Assembly (NCBI RefSeq): GCF_001693385.1
Contig: NZ_CP016428.1
Location: 62,001 to 126,000 of the forward strand
Direction: 5' to 3'
DNA length: 64,000 nucleotides
DNA from: Bradyrhizobium icense
GTDB taxonomy: Bacteria > Pseudomonadota > Alphaproteobacteria > Rhizobiales > Xanthobacteraceae
Shown here in pieces: positions 1 to 9,187 of the stretch. The position numbers were made by a program, and so were the translations under genes. The notes under the pieces were generated by a model, which was not told where the DNA came from, searched no databases, and worked only from the letters and a program-made list of their open reading frames with translations. Each line of letters starts with the position of its first letter. Within the stretch, counting starts at the first letter, position 1.

Positions 1-557
1 AAGTCCGACGCGCCGAAGAACAGCACGATGTTGGCGCGCGCGATCACGGAAGGAATCGGCCGGCCGAGCCAGTAGCCGACGATCGGCGGCCCGCCGGTCT
101 GGGCCAGCCCGCTGCAAAAACCCGATAGGCCGCCGATGCCGATCGAGACCGCCGCATGATCCTTGCCGCGATAGCGCCACCCCGAGAGCAGAAGCAACAG
201 CAGAGCGAACACGAAGACGGAAATGATCCAGCGCGTCGTCACCGGCTCTAGCCGGCTCAGGAAATAGGTGCCGATCGGCACACCGATCAGCGCGCCGGTT
301 ACCATGATGGCGGTCGCCTTGCGGTCGGCCTTCTCCCACGCGTTCGGCAGCAGCGGCGCGGCGGCGACGAAATCGATGATCAGCAACAGCGCGGCCACCA
401 GCCGCGGGTCGGCAATCGAGCTGGCCAGCGGCATGAAAATCAGCGCCGAGCCGAACCCGGAAAAACCGCGTGCCGTTCCCGAGACGAAGGCGACCGCGCA
501 AATCGCGAGGGCGGCGTTAAGGCTGATATCAGCCGGAATAAGCGCCGCCGGATTCAT
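1..557 (-). CDS. TauE/SafE-family membrane permease (partial, C-terminus beyond the left edge)
   Basis: The minus-strand frame opens with ATG at 557 and stays open to the window edge, giving about 185 residues of N-terminus. It begins MNPAALIPADISLNAALAIC and contains several long hydrophobic stretches. It carries a GFSGFGSALIFMPL segment early and a GLSGFCSGLAQTGGPP segment later; this paired glycine-rich repeat with two membrane halves is typical of the sulfite exporter TauE/SafE family (inner-membrane anion or organosulfur exporters). The substrate cannot be told from sequence. The start lies only 6 bases downstream of the pheT stop on the same strand, so the gene may be read through from the pheS-pheT transcript. 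Confidence 0.8.
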   Translation of the reverse strand, partial: MNPAALIPADISLNAALAICAVAFVSGTARGFSGFGSALIFMPLASSIADPRLVAALLLIIDFVAAAPLLPNAWEKADRKATAIMVTGALIGVPIGTYFLSRLEPVTTRWIISVFVFALLLLLLSGWRYRGKDHAAVSIGIGGLSGFCSGLAQTGGPPIVGYWLGRPIPSVIARANIVLFFGASD

Positions 558-563
558 GCGGCG

Positions 564-2972
564 TCATCCCCGCAAGGTTCCGCCGGTCTTCTTCGTCACC
601 TCGGCCACGAGCTTCGCCGCCACTGCATCGATCTCCTGATCCGTCAGCGTCTTCTCGCGCGGCTGAATCGTCACGGCGATCGCAATCGACTTCTTGGCCG
701 GATCGATGCCCTTGCCTTCATAGACGTCGAATACGGCTACATCGGTGATCAGCTTCTTGTCTGCGCCTTGCGCAGCGCGCACGATATCGCCGGCCTTCAC
801 GGTGCGATCGACGATGAAGGCAAAATCGCGCGACACCGGCTGGAACGCGGAGAGTTCGAGCAGCGGCTTGGCGCGGGTCGGCTTCTTCTTGGCATCGGGA
901 ATGCGGTCGAGGATGACTTCGAATGCGATCATCGGGCCATCGGCGCCGAGCGCTTCCAGCGCGCGCGGATGCAGTTCGCCGAAATAGCCGAGCACGTTCT
1001 GCGGGCCGATCTGGATCGTGCCGGAACGGCCGGGATGCAGCCACGCGGGACCACCGGGAACGATCTGCAACGCCTGCATCGGCGCTCCGGCAGCAGCCAG
1101 CACGGCGAACGCATCGGCCTTGGCGTCGAGCGCATCTGCTATGGCCGAGCCGGACCAGTGCCGGCCCATGCCGTTTGAGGACGCAAAGCCGTGGCGTACG
1201 CCTGAGGCTGCGACGAACTGGTTGTCCGGCTTGTCGCCCTTGAAGATCTGTCCGACCTCGAACAGCGCGACGTCGGAGTAGCCGCGGTTGGCGTTGGCCT
1301 GCGCCGCGGCGACGAGGCCCGGCAGCAGGCTCGGCCGCATGTCGGACATGTCGGACGCGATCGGGTTTGCGAGCACGAGCTCGGCCTGGCCGCCGCCGAA
1401 CAACTCGGCATGCGGTTTGGAGATGAACGACCACGTCACGGCCTCCACCATGCCGCGCGCTGCCAGTGCGCGTTTGGCGCGACGGGTGCGGTTCTGGATT
1501 GTAGTCAGGACTGATTTTCGGGCGTCGTCGCCGCGCTCGAACGCCGTCATCGGCACCTTGTCGACGCCGACGATACGCACGACTTCCTCGACGATGTCGG
1601 CCTTGCCGTGCACGTCGGTGCGCCAGGAGGGAACCGCGACCTTCACCACCGGGCCGCTGCCGGCGACCATGAAGCCGAGATGGCCGAGGATGCGCCGCAT
1701 CTCGACCAGCGGCACCTCGATTCCCGCCAGACGTTTGACCTCGCTCAGCGGGAAATCGATGATGCGATCGTCGCCGAACGCATTGCCGACGACCACGGTC
1801 TCCGACGGCGTACCGCCGCAGAGCTCCATCGCCATTTTGGTCGCAAGCTCGATCCCGGGCACCATGAAGGCCGGATCGACGCCGCGCTCGAAGCGGTAGC
1901 GCGCGTCCGAATTGATGCCGAGCTTGCGCCCGGTCTGCGCGATGTTGATCTCATTCCACAGCGCCGATTCGATCAGCACGTCTGATGTATTCTCGTCGCA
2001 GCCGGAGGTCTCGCCGCCCATGATGCCGGCGAGCGATTCGACGCCGTGCTCGTCGGATATCACGCAGATCGAGGGATCGAGCGTGTAGGTGCGGCCGTCG
2101 AGCGCCAGCAGGCTTTCGCCTTCTTTGGCGCGGCGTACGGTGAGATTGCCCGTCACCTTCCTGGCGTCGAACACATGCAGCGGCCGGGCGCGGTCATAGG
2201 TCATGAAGTTGGTGATGTCGACCAGCGCATTGATCGGCCGCAGCCCGATCGAGGTCAGCCGCTTCTGCAGCCAGTCCGGAGAGGGACCGTTCTTGACGCC
2301 GCGCACCAGCCGCAGCGCGAAGCCCGGGCACAGCGTGGCATCTTCCACCGTCAGTTTCACCGGACAGGGGAATTCGCCCTTGACCGGCTTGATGCCGGGG
2401 TCGATGAACTTGCCCATATCGGCGGCGGAGAGGTCGCGCGCGATGCCGTGTACGCCGGTGCAATCCTGGCGATTCGGCGTCAGGTTGATTTCGAGCACGG
2501 GATCGCCGAGGCCTGCCCATTCGGCATAGCCCTTGCCGATCGGGGCGTCGGCCGGCAATTCCATGATGCCGTCATGGTCCTCGGAAAGCTGCAGTTCGGC
2601 CGCCGAGCACAGCATGCCGCGGCTCTCGACGCCCCGGATCGTGCCGACGCCGAGCGTGATGTTCTTGCCCGGGATGAACGTACCGGGCGGCGAGAACACG
2701 CTGACGAGCCCAGCGCGCGCATTCGGCGCGCCGCAAACCACCTGCACCGGCGCAGCACCATCGCCGGTGTCGACCATGCAGACCCGCAGACGATCGGCAT
2801 TGGGATGCTGCTCGGCCGAGATCACCCGCGCGATGGAGAATGGCGCAAGCGCCTTGCCCTTGTCCTCGATGCTCTCGACCTCGAGCCCGATCATGGTGAG
2901 CTTGTCGGCAAGCTTTTCCAGCGGCTCGTCGGTGTCGAGATGTTCCTTCAGCCAGGAGAGCGTGAATTTCAT
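564..2972 (-). CDS. pheT: Phenylalanine--tRNA ligase beta subunit
   Basis: The 802-residue product has the normal length and layout for bacterial PheT. An N-terminal tRNA-binding OB fold (about residues 40-150) is followed by the B3/B4 editing domain (about 210-380, with the GIMGGE motif), B5, the catalytic-like core, and a C-terminal ferredoxin-like anticodon-binding domain (last ~95 residues). It pairs with PheS to form the cytoplasmic alpha2beta2 enzyme that charges tRNA-Phe and edits Tyr-tRNA-Phe. The ATG at 2972 starts [17 protein letters not shown], the usual N-terminus. It lies 9 bases after the stop of the small ASCH gene and belongs to the pheS-ASCH-pheT unit. Confidence 0.97.
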   Translation of the reverse strand: MKFTLSWLKEHLDTDEPLEKLADKLTMIGLEVESIEDKGKALAPFSIARVISAEQHPNADRLRVCMVDTGDGAAPVQVVCGAPNARAGLVSVFSPPGTFIPGKNITLGVGTIRGVESRGMLCSAAELQLSEDHDGIMELPADAPIGKGYAEWAGLGDPVLEINLTPNRQDCTGVHGIARDLSAADMGKFIDPGIKPVKGEFPCPVKLTVEDATLCPGFALRLVRGVKNGPSPDWLQKRLTSIGLRPINALVDITNFMTYDRARPLHVFDARKVTGNLTVRRAKEGESLLALDGRTYTLDPSICVISDEHGVESLAGIMGGETSGCDENTSDVLIESALWNEINIAQTGRKLGINSDARYRFERGVDPAFMVPGIELATKMAMELCGGTPSETVVVGNAFGDDRIIDFPLSEVKRLAGIEVPLVEMRRILGHLGFMVAGSGPVVKVAVPSWRTDVHGKADIVEEVVRIVGVDKVPMTAFERGDDARKSVLTTIQNRTRRAKRALAARGMVEAVTWSFISKPHAELFGGGQAELVLANPIASDMSDMRPSLLPGLVAAAQANANRGYSDVALFEVGQIFKGDKPDNQFVAASGVRHGFASSNGMGRHWSGSAIADALDAKADAFAVLAAAGAPMQALQIVPGGPAWLHPGRSGTIQIGPQNVLGYFGELHPRALEALGADGPMIAFEVILDRIPDAKKKPTRAKPLLELSAFQPVSRDFAFIVDRTVKAGDIVRAAQGADKKLITDVAVFDVYEGKGIDPAKKSIAIAVTIQPREKTLTDQEIDAVAAKLVAEVTKKTGGTLRG

Positions 2973-2981
2973 GGTGCGTTC

Positions 2982-3371
2982 CTAGAAAACCTCAACCAGC
3001 CGGAAGCGTTCGCACATCAGCATCATGTCTTCGCGAAACTTGCCTTGCCGGCCGAAATAGGTGCGGTGTGCCTTGCGCCAATAGGCGAGGCTGCGGTCGC
3101 CTTCGCCTTCTTCGTACGCAAAGGCAGCATCGACTTCGCCGAACCGGCGGTAGGTGACGTCGGCGGTTTCGATCACGCAACGCGGCGTGCCGCGTCCATC
3201 GACCACGATCCAGCGTTCGCCCGGCGTCGACGTGTTCGGCTCGTCCTCGGTGGAGCAGGTCGCGGTCTTCACGCCCTTGATCACGAGGTCGAGCAACTCG
3301 TCCGCCAGCCTTGGCCCGTCGCCGAAGGCGAAGGATCGCAAACCCTGATATTTCGCAGGGACAGCACTCAC
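2982..3371 (-). CDS. ASCH-domain protein encoded between pheS and pheT
   Basis: This is a 129-residue protein starting at a GTG whose bases overlap the pheS stop (GTGA, 3368-3371) and ending 9 bases before pheT. It shows ASCH-family marks: the basic-threonine patch GVKTATCS in the first third, a central strand region, and a [14 protein letters not shown] segment followed by an aromatic residue. ASCH domains are PUA-like beta barrels thought to bind RNA; some members are small amidohydrolases acting on modified nucleosides. Position inside the pheST operon, with translational coupling to pheS, suggests a role linked to tRNA or translation. That role is inferred only. Starting at GTG rather than upstream keeps the whole domain and avoids a long overlap with pheS. 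Confidence 0.85.
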   Translation of the reverse strand: MSAVPAKYQGLRSFAFGDGPRLADELLDLVIKGVKTATCSTEDEPNTSTPGERWIVVDGRGTPRCVIETADVTYRRFGEVDAAFAYEEGEGDRSLAYWRKAHRTYFGRQGKFREDMMLMCERFRLVEVF

Positions 3372-4450
3372 GTGCTCAATCCCCCCGCGAGCGTCGGGAC
3401 GTCGAGCGGCTTGAAGCCGTAATGCGAAAGCCAGCGCACGTCGCTTTCGAACAATTGCCGCAAGTCGGCGATGCCGTATTTCAGCATCGCGATGCGGTCG
3501 ATGCCCATGCCCCAGGCGAAGCCCTGGTAGACGTCGGGATCGATGCCGCAGGCGCGCAGCACGTTTGGATGCACCATGCCGCAGCCAAGAATCTCCAGCC
3601 AGTCCTCGCCCTCGCCGAAACGGATCTCGCCCTTGTCGCGCCGGCATTGGATGTCGACTTCGAGCGAAGGCTCGGTGAACGGGAAGAACGACGGCCGGAA
3701 CCGCATGTTGATGTGGTCGACCTCGAAGAACGCCTTGCAGAACTCGTGCAGGATCCATTTGAGGTGGCCGAGATGCGAGCCCTTGTCGATGACGAGGCCC
3801 TCGACCTGATGGAATTGCGGCGTATGGGTCGCATCCGAATCGATGCGATAGGTGCGGCCCGGGCAAACCACGCGGATCGGCGGCTTCTGCGACAACATTG
3901 TGCGCACCTGCACCGGCGAGGTGTGGGTACGCAGCAGCATGCGCGAACCGTCTTCCTTCGGATTGAAGAAGAACGTGTCGTGCATCTCCCGCGCCGGATG
4001 ACCCTCGGGAAAGTTCAGTTTTGTGAAATTGTAATCGTCGGTCTCGATATCGGGGCCTTCGGCGATCGAAAATCCCATGTCGGCGAAGATCGTGTTGACC
4101 TCCTCGAACACCTGGCTCAGCGGATGGATGCGACCCTGTTCGGCCGCCGCCTCCCGCAGCGGCAGCGTAACGTCGATGGTCTCGGAGGCAAGCCGGGTGT
4201 CGAGCGCCGCCGATTTCAGGATGTCGCGGCGTGCGGTGAGCGCCTGCGTAACCTTGTCCTTGGCGAGGTTGATCGCCGCGCCTTGCGTCTTGCGCTCGTC
4301 CGGCGACATCTTGCCCAGCGTCGCGAGCAGCGCGGAGATCGAACCCTTCTTGCCGAGCGCCGCGACGCGCACGGCTTCGAGCGCAGCTTCGTCGCCGGCA
4401 GCGGCGATATCGGAGAGAATGGATTTTTCGAGTGTGGCGAGGTCGGACAT
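3368..4450 (-). CDS. pheS: Phenylalanine--tRNA ligase alpha subunit
   Basis: The 360-residue protein is a class II aminoacyl-tRNA synthetase catalytic subunit. An N-terminal coiled coil (about residues 1-95) precedes the catalytic core, which shows motif 2 around the MHDTFFF / RTHTSPVQ segment and motif 3 in the [17 protein letters not shown] and [14 protein letters not shown] stretches. It activates phenylalanine and transfers it to tRNA-Phe in complex with PheT. I chose the ATG at 4450 ([10 protein letters not shown]), which matches the family N-terminus; an in-frame ATG at 4489 would add 13 residues. The stop overlaps the GTG of the ASCH gene by four bases, which indicates coupling. Confidence 0.97.
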   Translation of the reverse strand: MSDLATLEKSILSDIAAAGDEAALEAVRVAALGKKGSISALLATLGKMSPDERKTQGAAINLAKDKVTQALTARRDILKSAALDTRLASETIDVTLPLREAAAEQGRIHPLSQVFEEVNTIFADMGFSIAEGPDIETDDYNFTKLNFPEGHPAREMHDTFFFNPKEDGSRMLLRTHTSPVQVRTMLSQKPPIRVVCPGRTYRIDSDATHTPQFHQVEGLVIDKGSHLGHLKWILHEFCKAFFEVDHINMRFRPSFFPFTEPSLEVDIQCRRDKGEIRFGEGEDWLEILGCGMVHPNVLRACGIDPDVYQGFAWGMGIDRIAMLKYGIADLRQLFESDVRWLSHYGFKPLDVPTLAGGLST

Positions 4451-4497
4451 GGCGACGGTACCTTTGAGGAACGCGTGCTCGCAGTCCAAACGGGACC

Positions 4498-4608
4498 GTC
4501 ATGATCCGCGAAGGCGGATGATCCAGTAACCCCCGGAGTCAAAATGTCGGTCGGTCGTTACTGGATGCCCCGCCCCAGTGCGCAATGGCGCACAAGGCGG
4601 GGCATGAC
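4498..4608. repeat. Interspersed palindromic repeat, copy 1
   Basis: The element begins with GTCATGATCCGCGAAGGCGG, has an ATCCAGTA box, and ends with ACTGGATGCCCCGCC ... GGCGGGGCATGAC. Its two ends can pair, and an inner hairpin (GTGCGC-AATG-GCGCAC type) is present. Three related copies lie at 7607, 8240 and 9188. It sits between rplT and pheS. Confidence 0.85.
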
Positions 4609-4642
4609 ACCGGAATTGCAAGAACGCCGCAGCGATTGCGAA

Positions 4643-5002
4643 TTAGGCCGCCAGCGCGGCCTTGGCCTTTTCGGCGATCGCCTGGAACGCCGCCGGCTCG
4701 TTGATGGCGAGATCCGACAGCACCTTGCGATCCACCGTGATGCCCGACTTCGAGAGGCCGTTGATGAAGACGCTGTAGGTCATGCCGTACGGGCGCACAG
4801 CGGCATTGAGACGCTGGATCCAGAGCGCGCGGAAGGTGCGCTTCTTGCGCTTGCGGTCGCGGAACGCATATTGGCCGGCCTTCTCGACCGCGGCCTTGGC
4901 GGCGCGGATGGTGTTCTTGCGGCGGCCGTAAAAACCCTTGGCGGCCTTGTAGACTTTCTTGTGCTTGGCGTGGGCGGTCACACCGCGTTTGACGCGAGAC
5001 AT
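4643..5002 (-). CDS. rplT: 50S ribosomal protein L20
   Basis: The 119-residue basic protein starts [19 protein letters not shown] and carries the long N-terminal helix with [15 protein letters not shown], both hallmarks of L20. The length is normal. L20 is an early assembly protein of the large subunit and in many bacteria represses its own operon by binding the leader of rpmI. It follows rpmI by 77 bases on the same strand. Confidence 0.98.
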   Translation of the reverse strand: MSRVKRGVTAHAKHKKVYKAAKGFYGRRKNTIRAAKAAVEKAGQYAFRDRKRKKRTFRALWIQRLNAAVRPYGMTYSVFINGLSKSGITVDRKVLSDLAINEPAAFQAIAEKAKAALAA

Positions 5003-5079
5003 GACTGATATCCTTGATCAGAACTAAGATGACGGGATCGCCGCGCGGGCGCGGCTCGGCTGCTGTGGCGTGAACGCGA

Positions 5080-5280
5080 TCAGGCGTTCGGCAAGAAGTA
5101 CTTCTTGACGTTGTCGCCGTCGGTCTTGAACAGCACGCGGGTGCCGCGGAGCTGACGAATCTGCTTCTTCGTCCGCTTGATCATGCCGTGGCGCTTGCCG
5201 CGCTGGGCATGCATCACTTTGCCGGTGGCAGTCACCTTGAAGCGCTTTTTAGCGCCTGACTTGGTCTTCAGCTTGGGCAT
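5080..5280 (-). CDS. rpmI: 50S ribosomal protein L35
   Basis: The 66-residue lysine/arginine-rich protein starts [20 protein letters not shown], diagnostic for L35, and ends FLPNA. An AGGAGAG ribosome-binding site lies just upstream of the ATG at 5280. It is cotranscribed with rplT. A strong hairpin with a T-run sits 15-50 bases upstream and may control the pair (see 5295-5331). Confidence 0.97.
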   Translation of the reverse strand: MPKLKTKSGAKKRFKVTATGKVMHAQRGKRHGMIKRTKKQIRQLRGTRVLFKTDGDNVKKYFLPNA

Positions 5281-5294
5281 TTGGCTCTCCTGTG

Positions 5295-5331
5295 GCCGCA
5301 GAAAAACGCGCCCGCGGGGCGCTTTTGCGGC
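5295..5331 (-). terminator. Attenuator-like hairpin in the rpmI-rplT leader
   Basis: Read on the minus strand, this is an outer stem GCCGCA/TGCGGC enclosing an inner GCGCCC-CGC-GGGCGC hairpin followed directly by GTTTTT. The layout is that of an intrinsic terminator, yet it lies immediately before the rpmI ribosome-binding site rather than after a gene. That fits a leader attenuator or a terminator ending an upstream transcript. The function is inferred. Confidence 0.6.
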
Positions 5332-5544
5332 TTAAAATGCTCGTTAGAGCGTTGAAAGTGCTCAGGTTTTCCCCAAAAAGCGAGGCAACCCGCACGGACA
5401 TCGACACGGCAGCCCTTGATCAGCCGGGCGATGAAGGTCGGGCTTATGGCAGAGGAAACGCCAAATGGCAACGATGAACCGCGGGGGGCGGTGCCGCTAC
5501 TTACGCCGTGATGTCGTCAATCACCTCGGTGCGGAGCAGGAAGA

Positions 5545-5970
5545 ATGACCCGATTTCAGCGATCGATTGCCTGTCTTAACGTGTTTCCCGGCCTGCGCTC
5601 CCTGTGCTGGCTTCCCGTATTCGCAGCGCTTGCCGCGGTGGCCGCGCCCGGTGGTGCCGATGCCGCCACCAGAAGGGCCGCAGGCGTCTATGATGGCACC
5701 TGGAACGTGATCTTCGCCACCACGCGGGGCAATTGCAGTTCCGGGTACAGCGTCCCGTTTACTGTCGCCGGTAACCGCGTGTTATCGGCCGGCGGCGGCC
5801 GGGTTTCCGGTTCGGTCAATCGCACCGGCGCGGTTGCGGTCAAGGTTTCCGTTGGCGCCTCCAAGGCCAGCGGCGGCGGCCGGCTCGCCGGCACCAATGG
5901 TGCGGGCGCATGGAGCGGCATCATCACCGGCGACCGCTGCAGCGGCACCTGGCAGGCCACGCGGACCTGA
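5545..5970 (+). CDS. Small secreted protein of unknown function
   Basis: The 141-residue protein has a plausible Sec signal peptide: a charged start, a hydrophobic core ending near residue 40 with PGGADAATRR as a likely cleavage zone. The mature part is small, glycine/serine-rich and beta-strand-like (VYDGTWNVIFATTRGNC, SGSVNRTGAVAVKVSVG, GRLAGTNGAGAWSGIITGD). Two cysteines, one near the start of the mature part and one near the end (GDRCSGTW), could form a disulfide. An AGGAAGA ribosome-binding site precedes the ATG. It sits on the opposite strand between infC and rpmI. I do not recognise a named family; small periplasmic or outer-surface proteins of this look are frequent in rhizobiales. 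Confidence 0.75.
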   Translation: MTRFQRSIACLNVFPGLRSLCWLPVFAALAAVAAPGGADAATRRAAGVYDGTWNVIFATTRGNCSSGYSVPFTVAGNRVLSAGGGRVSGSVNRTGAVAVKVSVGASKASGGGRLAGTNGAGAWSGIITGDRCSGTWQATRT

Positions 5971-6032
5971 TCGCTCGCAAAGCAAACGGCCCGCCGGATC
6001 CGACGGGCCGCTCTCAATTCCGCTCACTCACA

Positions 6033-6572
6033 TCAACGCGGCGCCAGCACCATCACGACCTGGCGCCCCTCGAACCTGGCATCCTGCTCGACCTTGGCGA
6101 ACTCGGCAACGTCCGCCTTGACCTTGTCCAGGAGCTTGGTGCCGATTTCCTGGTGCGCCATTTCGCGGCCACGGTAGCGCAAGGTGATCTTGACCTTGTC
6201 GCCTTCCTCGAAGAACCGCTGCATGGCGCGCATCTTCACGTCGTAGTCGTGATCGTCGATCATCGGCCGCAGCTTGATCTCCTTGATCTCGACGATCTTC
6301 TGCTTCTTGCGCGCCTCGGCGGCTTTCTTCTGTGCCGAATACTTGAACTTCCCGTAGTCCATAATCTTACAGACGGGAGGATTGTTGTTCGGCGAAATCT
6401 CGACGAGATCCATGCCCGCCTCGAGGGCCATCTTGATGGCGACCACGGTCTCGACCGTTCCGTGGTTGGTGCCGTTCTGATCGATCAGCTGGATCTGCGC
6501 GTTGCGAATATCATCGTTGGTGCGCGGCCCGTCTTTGGTTGCAGCGGGCGGGGCTCTGTTGGGACGGCGAAT
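6033..6572 (-). CDS. infC: Translation initiation factor IF-3 (ATT start)
   Basis: The 179-residue protein matches IF-3: an N-terminal domain with [15 protein letters not shown], linker, and a C-terminal domain with [17 protein letters not shown] and a run ending [11 protein letters not shown]. It binds the 30S subunit and checks initiator tRNA and start codon. The conserved protein begins at IRRPNRAPP, whose first codon is ATT at 6572; no ATG, GTG or TTG lies near, and a GGAGAG site is six bases upstream. A rare ATU/ATT start is a known feature of infC and lets IF-3 repress its own translation. Upstream in-frame ATG at 6635 would add an unrelated 21 residues. Confidence 0.93.
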   Translation of the reverse strand: MRRPNRAPPAATKDGPRTNDDIRNAQIQLIDQNGTNHGTVETVVAIKMALEAGMDLVEISPNNNPPVCKIMDYGKFKYSAQKKAAEARKKQKIVEIKEIKLRPMIDDHDYDVKMRAMQRFFEEGDKVKITLRYRGREMAHQEIGTKLLDKVKADVAEFAKVEQDARFEGRQVVMVLAPR

Positions 6573-6578
6573 GGGTAA

Positions 6579-6584
6579 CTCTCC
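6579..6584 (-). promoter_or_regulatory. Shine-Dalgarno sequence fixing the infC ATT start
   Basis: On the minus strand GGAGAG lies six bases before the ATT codon, an optimal spacing. It supports the rare start codon over the more distant ATG. Confidence 0.75.
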
Positions 6585-6793
6585 AAAGTTGTGAAAGAAG
6601 GGCGGTAGTTTGAAGCAATACGCTGAAGACAGCAAGCGAACTCACGGTCTGCGCCCGAAAACCGTCAAATGCGAGGCATTTCGGTCACGTCCGGCAAATA
6701 TAGCGCGGCGGCCTGATCCGCAAGCGCCGGGCGGTCGCGCTTGACCCATGAAGCGCGCTCGCGGACAAAGCCGTGGGCAAGAGTGACAGATCC

Positions 6794-7588
6794 ATGACCA
6801 ATTCAGCGACAATCGACCAGGAACCGGCCCTTATCGAGGTGGGAGAGGGCGATGGCCGCCGCCGGATCGCGGTGCGCGCCCGTGCCGGCAGCGGGCCCGG
6901 GCTGTTCTGGCTCGGTGGCTTCAATTCCGACATGCGGGGCACCAAGGCGCTCGCGCTGGACGCCTGGGCCGCGGAACACGGCCGGGCTTGTATTAGATTC
7001 GATTATTCCGGCCATGGCGAATCAGGCGGCGCTTTCATCGACGGCACCATCGGGCGCTGGCTGGAAGAGAGCGTTGCGGTATTCGAGCAGTTCTGCCGGG
7101 GCTCGCAGGTCGTGATCGGCTCATCGATGGGGGGCTGGATGGCGCTCCTGCTGGCGCGCGCTATTGCCAACCGTGAGGCCAGGCAGGCGAATCTCGCCGG
7201 GCTGGTGCTGATCGCGCCGGCGCCGGACTTTACCGAGCAATTGATGTGGAACGGCTTCTCCGACGAGATTCGCGAGGAGATCACGACCAAGGGCGTGTGG
7301 ATGCGGCCGTCGGAGTATGATGATGGCGCGCCCTATCCGATCACGCGCGCACTGATCGAAGAGGGGCGGAATCACCTGCTGCTCGGCAGCGCCATCGACG
7401 TGGGGTGCCCGGTCCGCATCCTGCAGGGCGCGCAGGACCCGGACGTGCCCTGGCAGCATGCCTTCGCGCTGGCGCACCGGTTGCCGGCCGAAGACGTGGT
7501 GTTGACCATGATTCAGGACGGCGATCACCGCTTGTCGCGCCCGCAGGACATCGCGCGGATTCTCGCGGCCGTGGCGGAGATGGGGTGA
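6794..7588 (+). CDS. Alpha/beta-hydrolase (ABHD10 / acyl-thioesterase-like)
   Basis: The ~264-residue protein has the alpha/beta-hydrolase order: LFWLGGFNSDM (oxyanion region), RFDYSGHGESGG, nucleophile elbow GSSMGG (Ser), a late acid in QGAQDPDVPW, and the catalytic His in DGDHRLSRP. The triad is therefore complete. The arrangement resembles the short palmitoyl-thioesterase/esterase subfamily (ABHD10-like), but the substrate is unknown. I chose the ATG at 6794 (MTNSATIDQ); a GTG at 6773 would add seven residues. It is cytoplasmic, with no signal peptide, and stands alone on the plus strand upstream of a repeat copy. Confidence 0.85.
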   Translation: MTNSATIDQEPALIEVGEGDGRRRIAVRARAGSGPGLFWLGGFNSDMRGTKALALDAWAAEHGRACIRFDYSGHGESGGAFIDGTIGRWLEESVAVFEQFCRGSQVVIGSSMGGWMALLLARAIANREARQANLAGLVLIAPAPDFTEQLMWNGFSDEIREEITTKGVWMRPSEYDDGAPYPITRALIEEGRNHLLLGSAIDVGCPVRILQGAQDPDVPWQHAFALAHRLPAEDVVLTMIQDGDHRLSRPQDIARILAAVAEMG

Positions 7589-7606
7589 GTTCTCGCCGCA
7601 ACCACG

Positions 7607-7742
7607 GTGTCATCGTCCGCCACCGTGTTCGCGCGAACGCGCGCCCGATGACAGGCTCCAGCGGATGATTCAGTACGCCGCGCCTATCGATTAACGTCGC
7701 ATTCTCTGGAATACTGGATGCCCCGCTTTCGCGGGGCATGAC
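7607..7742. repeat. Interspersed palindromic repeat, copy 2
   Basis: It has the same ends as the copy at 4498 (GTCATCGTCCGC ... TGGATGCCCCGC, GCGGGGCATGAC) with a longer left arm containing an extra CGCGCGAACGCGCG palindrome. It lies between the hydrolase gene and the NTF2-like gene. Confidence 0.85.
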
Positions 7743-7757
7743 GACCGGAGATAAACG

Positions 7758-8225
7758 ATGAACACTTCCACCATGCTCCGCGCCTTCTGCGACGCCGTCG
7801 AGCAGCGCAACAGCAAGGCCTTTGCGGAACTGTTCACCGAGGACGGCGTCTATCACGACGTTTTCTACGGCGCATTCGCCGGCCGCGCGAAAATCGCAGG
7901 CATGATCGACGACTGGTTCTATCGCACGGCCACCGATTTCCGCTGGGACATGCACGACCCCGTCAGCGACGGCGAGACGCTCTATGCGCGTTACACCTTC
8001 AGCTACCGCTCGACGCTGCCGGAAGCGCAAGGTGCACGCGCGATGTTCGAGGGGGTCGCGATCATGCGGCTGCGCGACGGCAAGATCGTGGAATATCACG
8101 AGGTCGCCAACACCGCGCCGGCGTTCGCCGATCTCAAATTTGCGCCGGAGCGGATTGCCAAGATCGTGGCTAAGCAGGGCGCGGCGCTGAAGGCGCGGCC
8201 GGAGATGAAGCGGCATCTGGAGTGA
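7758..8225 (+). CDS. NTF2-like / SnoaL-like protein
   Basis: The 155-residue protein fits the nuclear-transport-factor-2 cone fold: FCDAVEQRNSKAFAELFTED near the start, a middle GRAKIAGMIDDWF helix, and late strands VAIMRLRDGKIVEYHEVANT. Members include polyketide cyclases, isomerases and many uncharacterised small-molecule-binding proteins. The conserved His/Asp positions do not identify a reaction. A GGAG motif precedes the ATG. It stands between two repeat copies and is not obviously in an operon. Confidence 0.85.
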   Translation: MNTSTMLRAFCDAVEQRNSKAFAELFTEDGVYHDVFYGAFAGRAKIAGMIDDWFYRTATDFRWDMHDPVSDGETLYARYTFSYRSTLPEAQGARAMFEGVAIMRLRDGKIVEYHEVANTAPAFADLKFAPERIAKIVAKQGAALKARPEMKRHLE

Positions 8226-8239
8226 CGCCCTCTCTGTTT

Positions 8240-8339
8240 GTCATCGTCCGCGAAGGCGGACGATCCAGTACGCCGCGGCTTCTCGGTTTTGCTCCGCGCT
8301 CTCTGGAATACCGGATGCCCCGCTTTCGCGGGGCATGAC
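8240..8339. repeat. Interspersed palindromic repeat, copy 3
   Basis: This is the cleanest copy: GTCATCGTCCGCGAAGGCGG at the left, CCAGTACGCCGCGGC inside, and CCCCGCTTTCGCGGGGCATGAC at the right, where the last part is itself a hairpin. It fills the gap between two convergent genes and could act as a bidirectional terminator. Confidence 0.88.
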
Positions 8340-8348
8340 AATTTTGCG

Positions 8349-9155
8349 CTACGGCGGCGGCACGTTTGTCATCGGCTTGCGCTGCGCCAATGCCGCGACC
8401 GTCGATGTTCCGATCGGCCCATGCTCGTCATAGAGCCAGCACTCGCCGATCGCGATGCCGTCGGTGGCGTGATGGTTCACCACGTCGAAGCCGATCCATG
8501 GCGTCACGGGAAGGCGGTGCAGATACAGCGTGACGTCGCTGTTGATGTAACCCAACCCCTGATCGCCGGCATTGGCGAAGGGGCTGGCGAAATCGGCGCC
8601 CGTGGCGACATGCACGAAGGGCGACATCGGCACGCCCTCGACGAGTTCGCGCACCTCGCTCATCCACAGACGCCGCGGCCCGAGCGAACCCATGTGGCCG
8701 ACGATCGGCCGCGTGGTCCATTTGCCGTTCATGCCGAGCCTGGGATCCGTCGGCTTTGGAATGTCCGCGGGCTTCGGCGCATCCCAGTCCGGCGGCGACC
8801 AGACATTGCCCGGCGCGTTTTCCGTCTTGCGCAATAACTGGCAGGAGGCGCGCGCCATGCTGGTGCCGCCGGAGAAGAACTCGGCCTCCACCACCCTGAT
8901 GCGCATGCCGTCGCGGACAAGCTTGGTCGTGACCTCGATCGGCGTCGTGACGTTTGGCAGGCGGAACATGTCGACGGTAAGCCGCGCCGGCACGAACTCG
9001 CTGGAGCCGTGGCGCTGCTCGATCACGTGCGCAAGCAGGCCGATGACGACACGGCCGTGCAATGAATTGGTGTCCCAAGGGCCGTTCGAAACGGGCGTGG
9101 GCGTGAAGGTGTCGTTGATGCGGTTGTGCGTGAAGAACGGCTGGTTTTTTGTCAT
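8349..9155 (-). CDS. Thioesterase-family (double hotdog) protein
   Basis: The 268-residue protein has two hotdog-like halves. The first contains SLHGRVVIGLLAHVIEQ and RLTVDMFRLPNVTTP (substrate-tunnel strands); the second contains ASPFANAGDQGLGYINSDVT and NHHATDGIAIGECWLYDEHG. This matches the TesB-like acyl-CoA thioesterase superfamily. Acyl-chain preference is not visible. It has no signal peptide and is monocistronic on the minus strand. The stop lies only ten bases from the repeat at 8240-8339. Confidence 0.8.
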   Translation of the reverse strand: MTKNQPFFTHNRINDTFTPTPVSNGPWDTNSLHGRVVIGLLAHVIEQRHGSSEFVPARLTVDMFRLPNVTTPIEVTTKLVRDGMRIRVVEAEFFSGGTSMARASCQLLRKTENAPGNVWSPPDWDAPKPADIPKPTDPRLGMNGKWTTRPIVGHMGSLGPRRLWMSEVRELVEGVPMSPFVHVATGADFASPFANAGDQGLGYINSDVTLYLHRLPVTPWIGFDVVNHHATDGIAIGECWLYDEHGPIGTSTVAALAQRKPMTNVPPP

Positions 9156-9187
9156 GGCCGGCGACCATGGCGGATTTCACTCCACCT

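Noticed and set aside
2046..3422. 458-codon plus-strand frame over pheT and the ASCH gene
   Set aside because: It has the His/Asp/Arg-rich look of a reverse-frame artefact and lies over convincing genes.
5446..5511. 21-codon frame MAEETPNGNDEPRGAVPLLTP
   Set aside because: Too short, with a weak ribosome-binding site and no supporting context.
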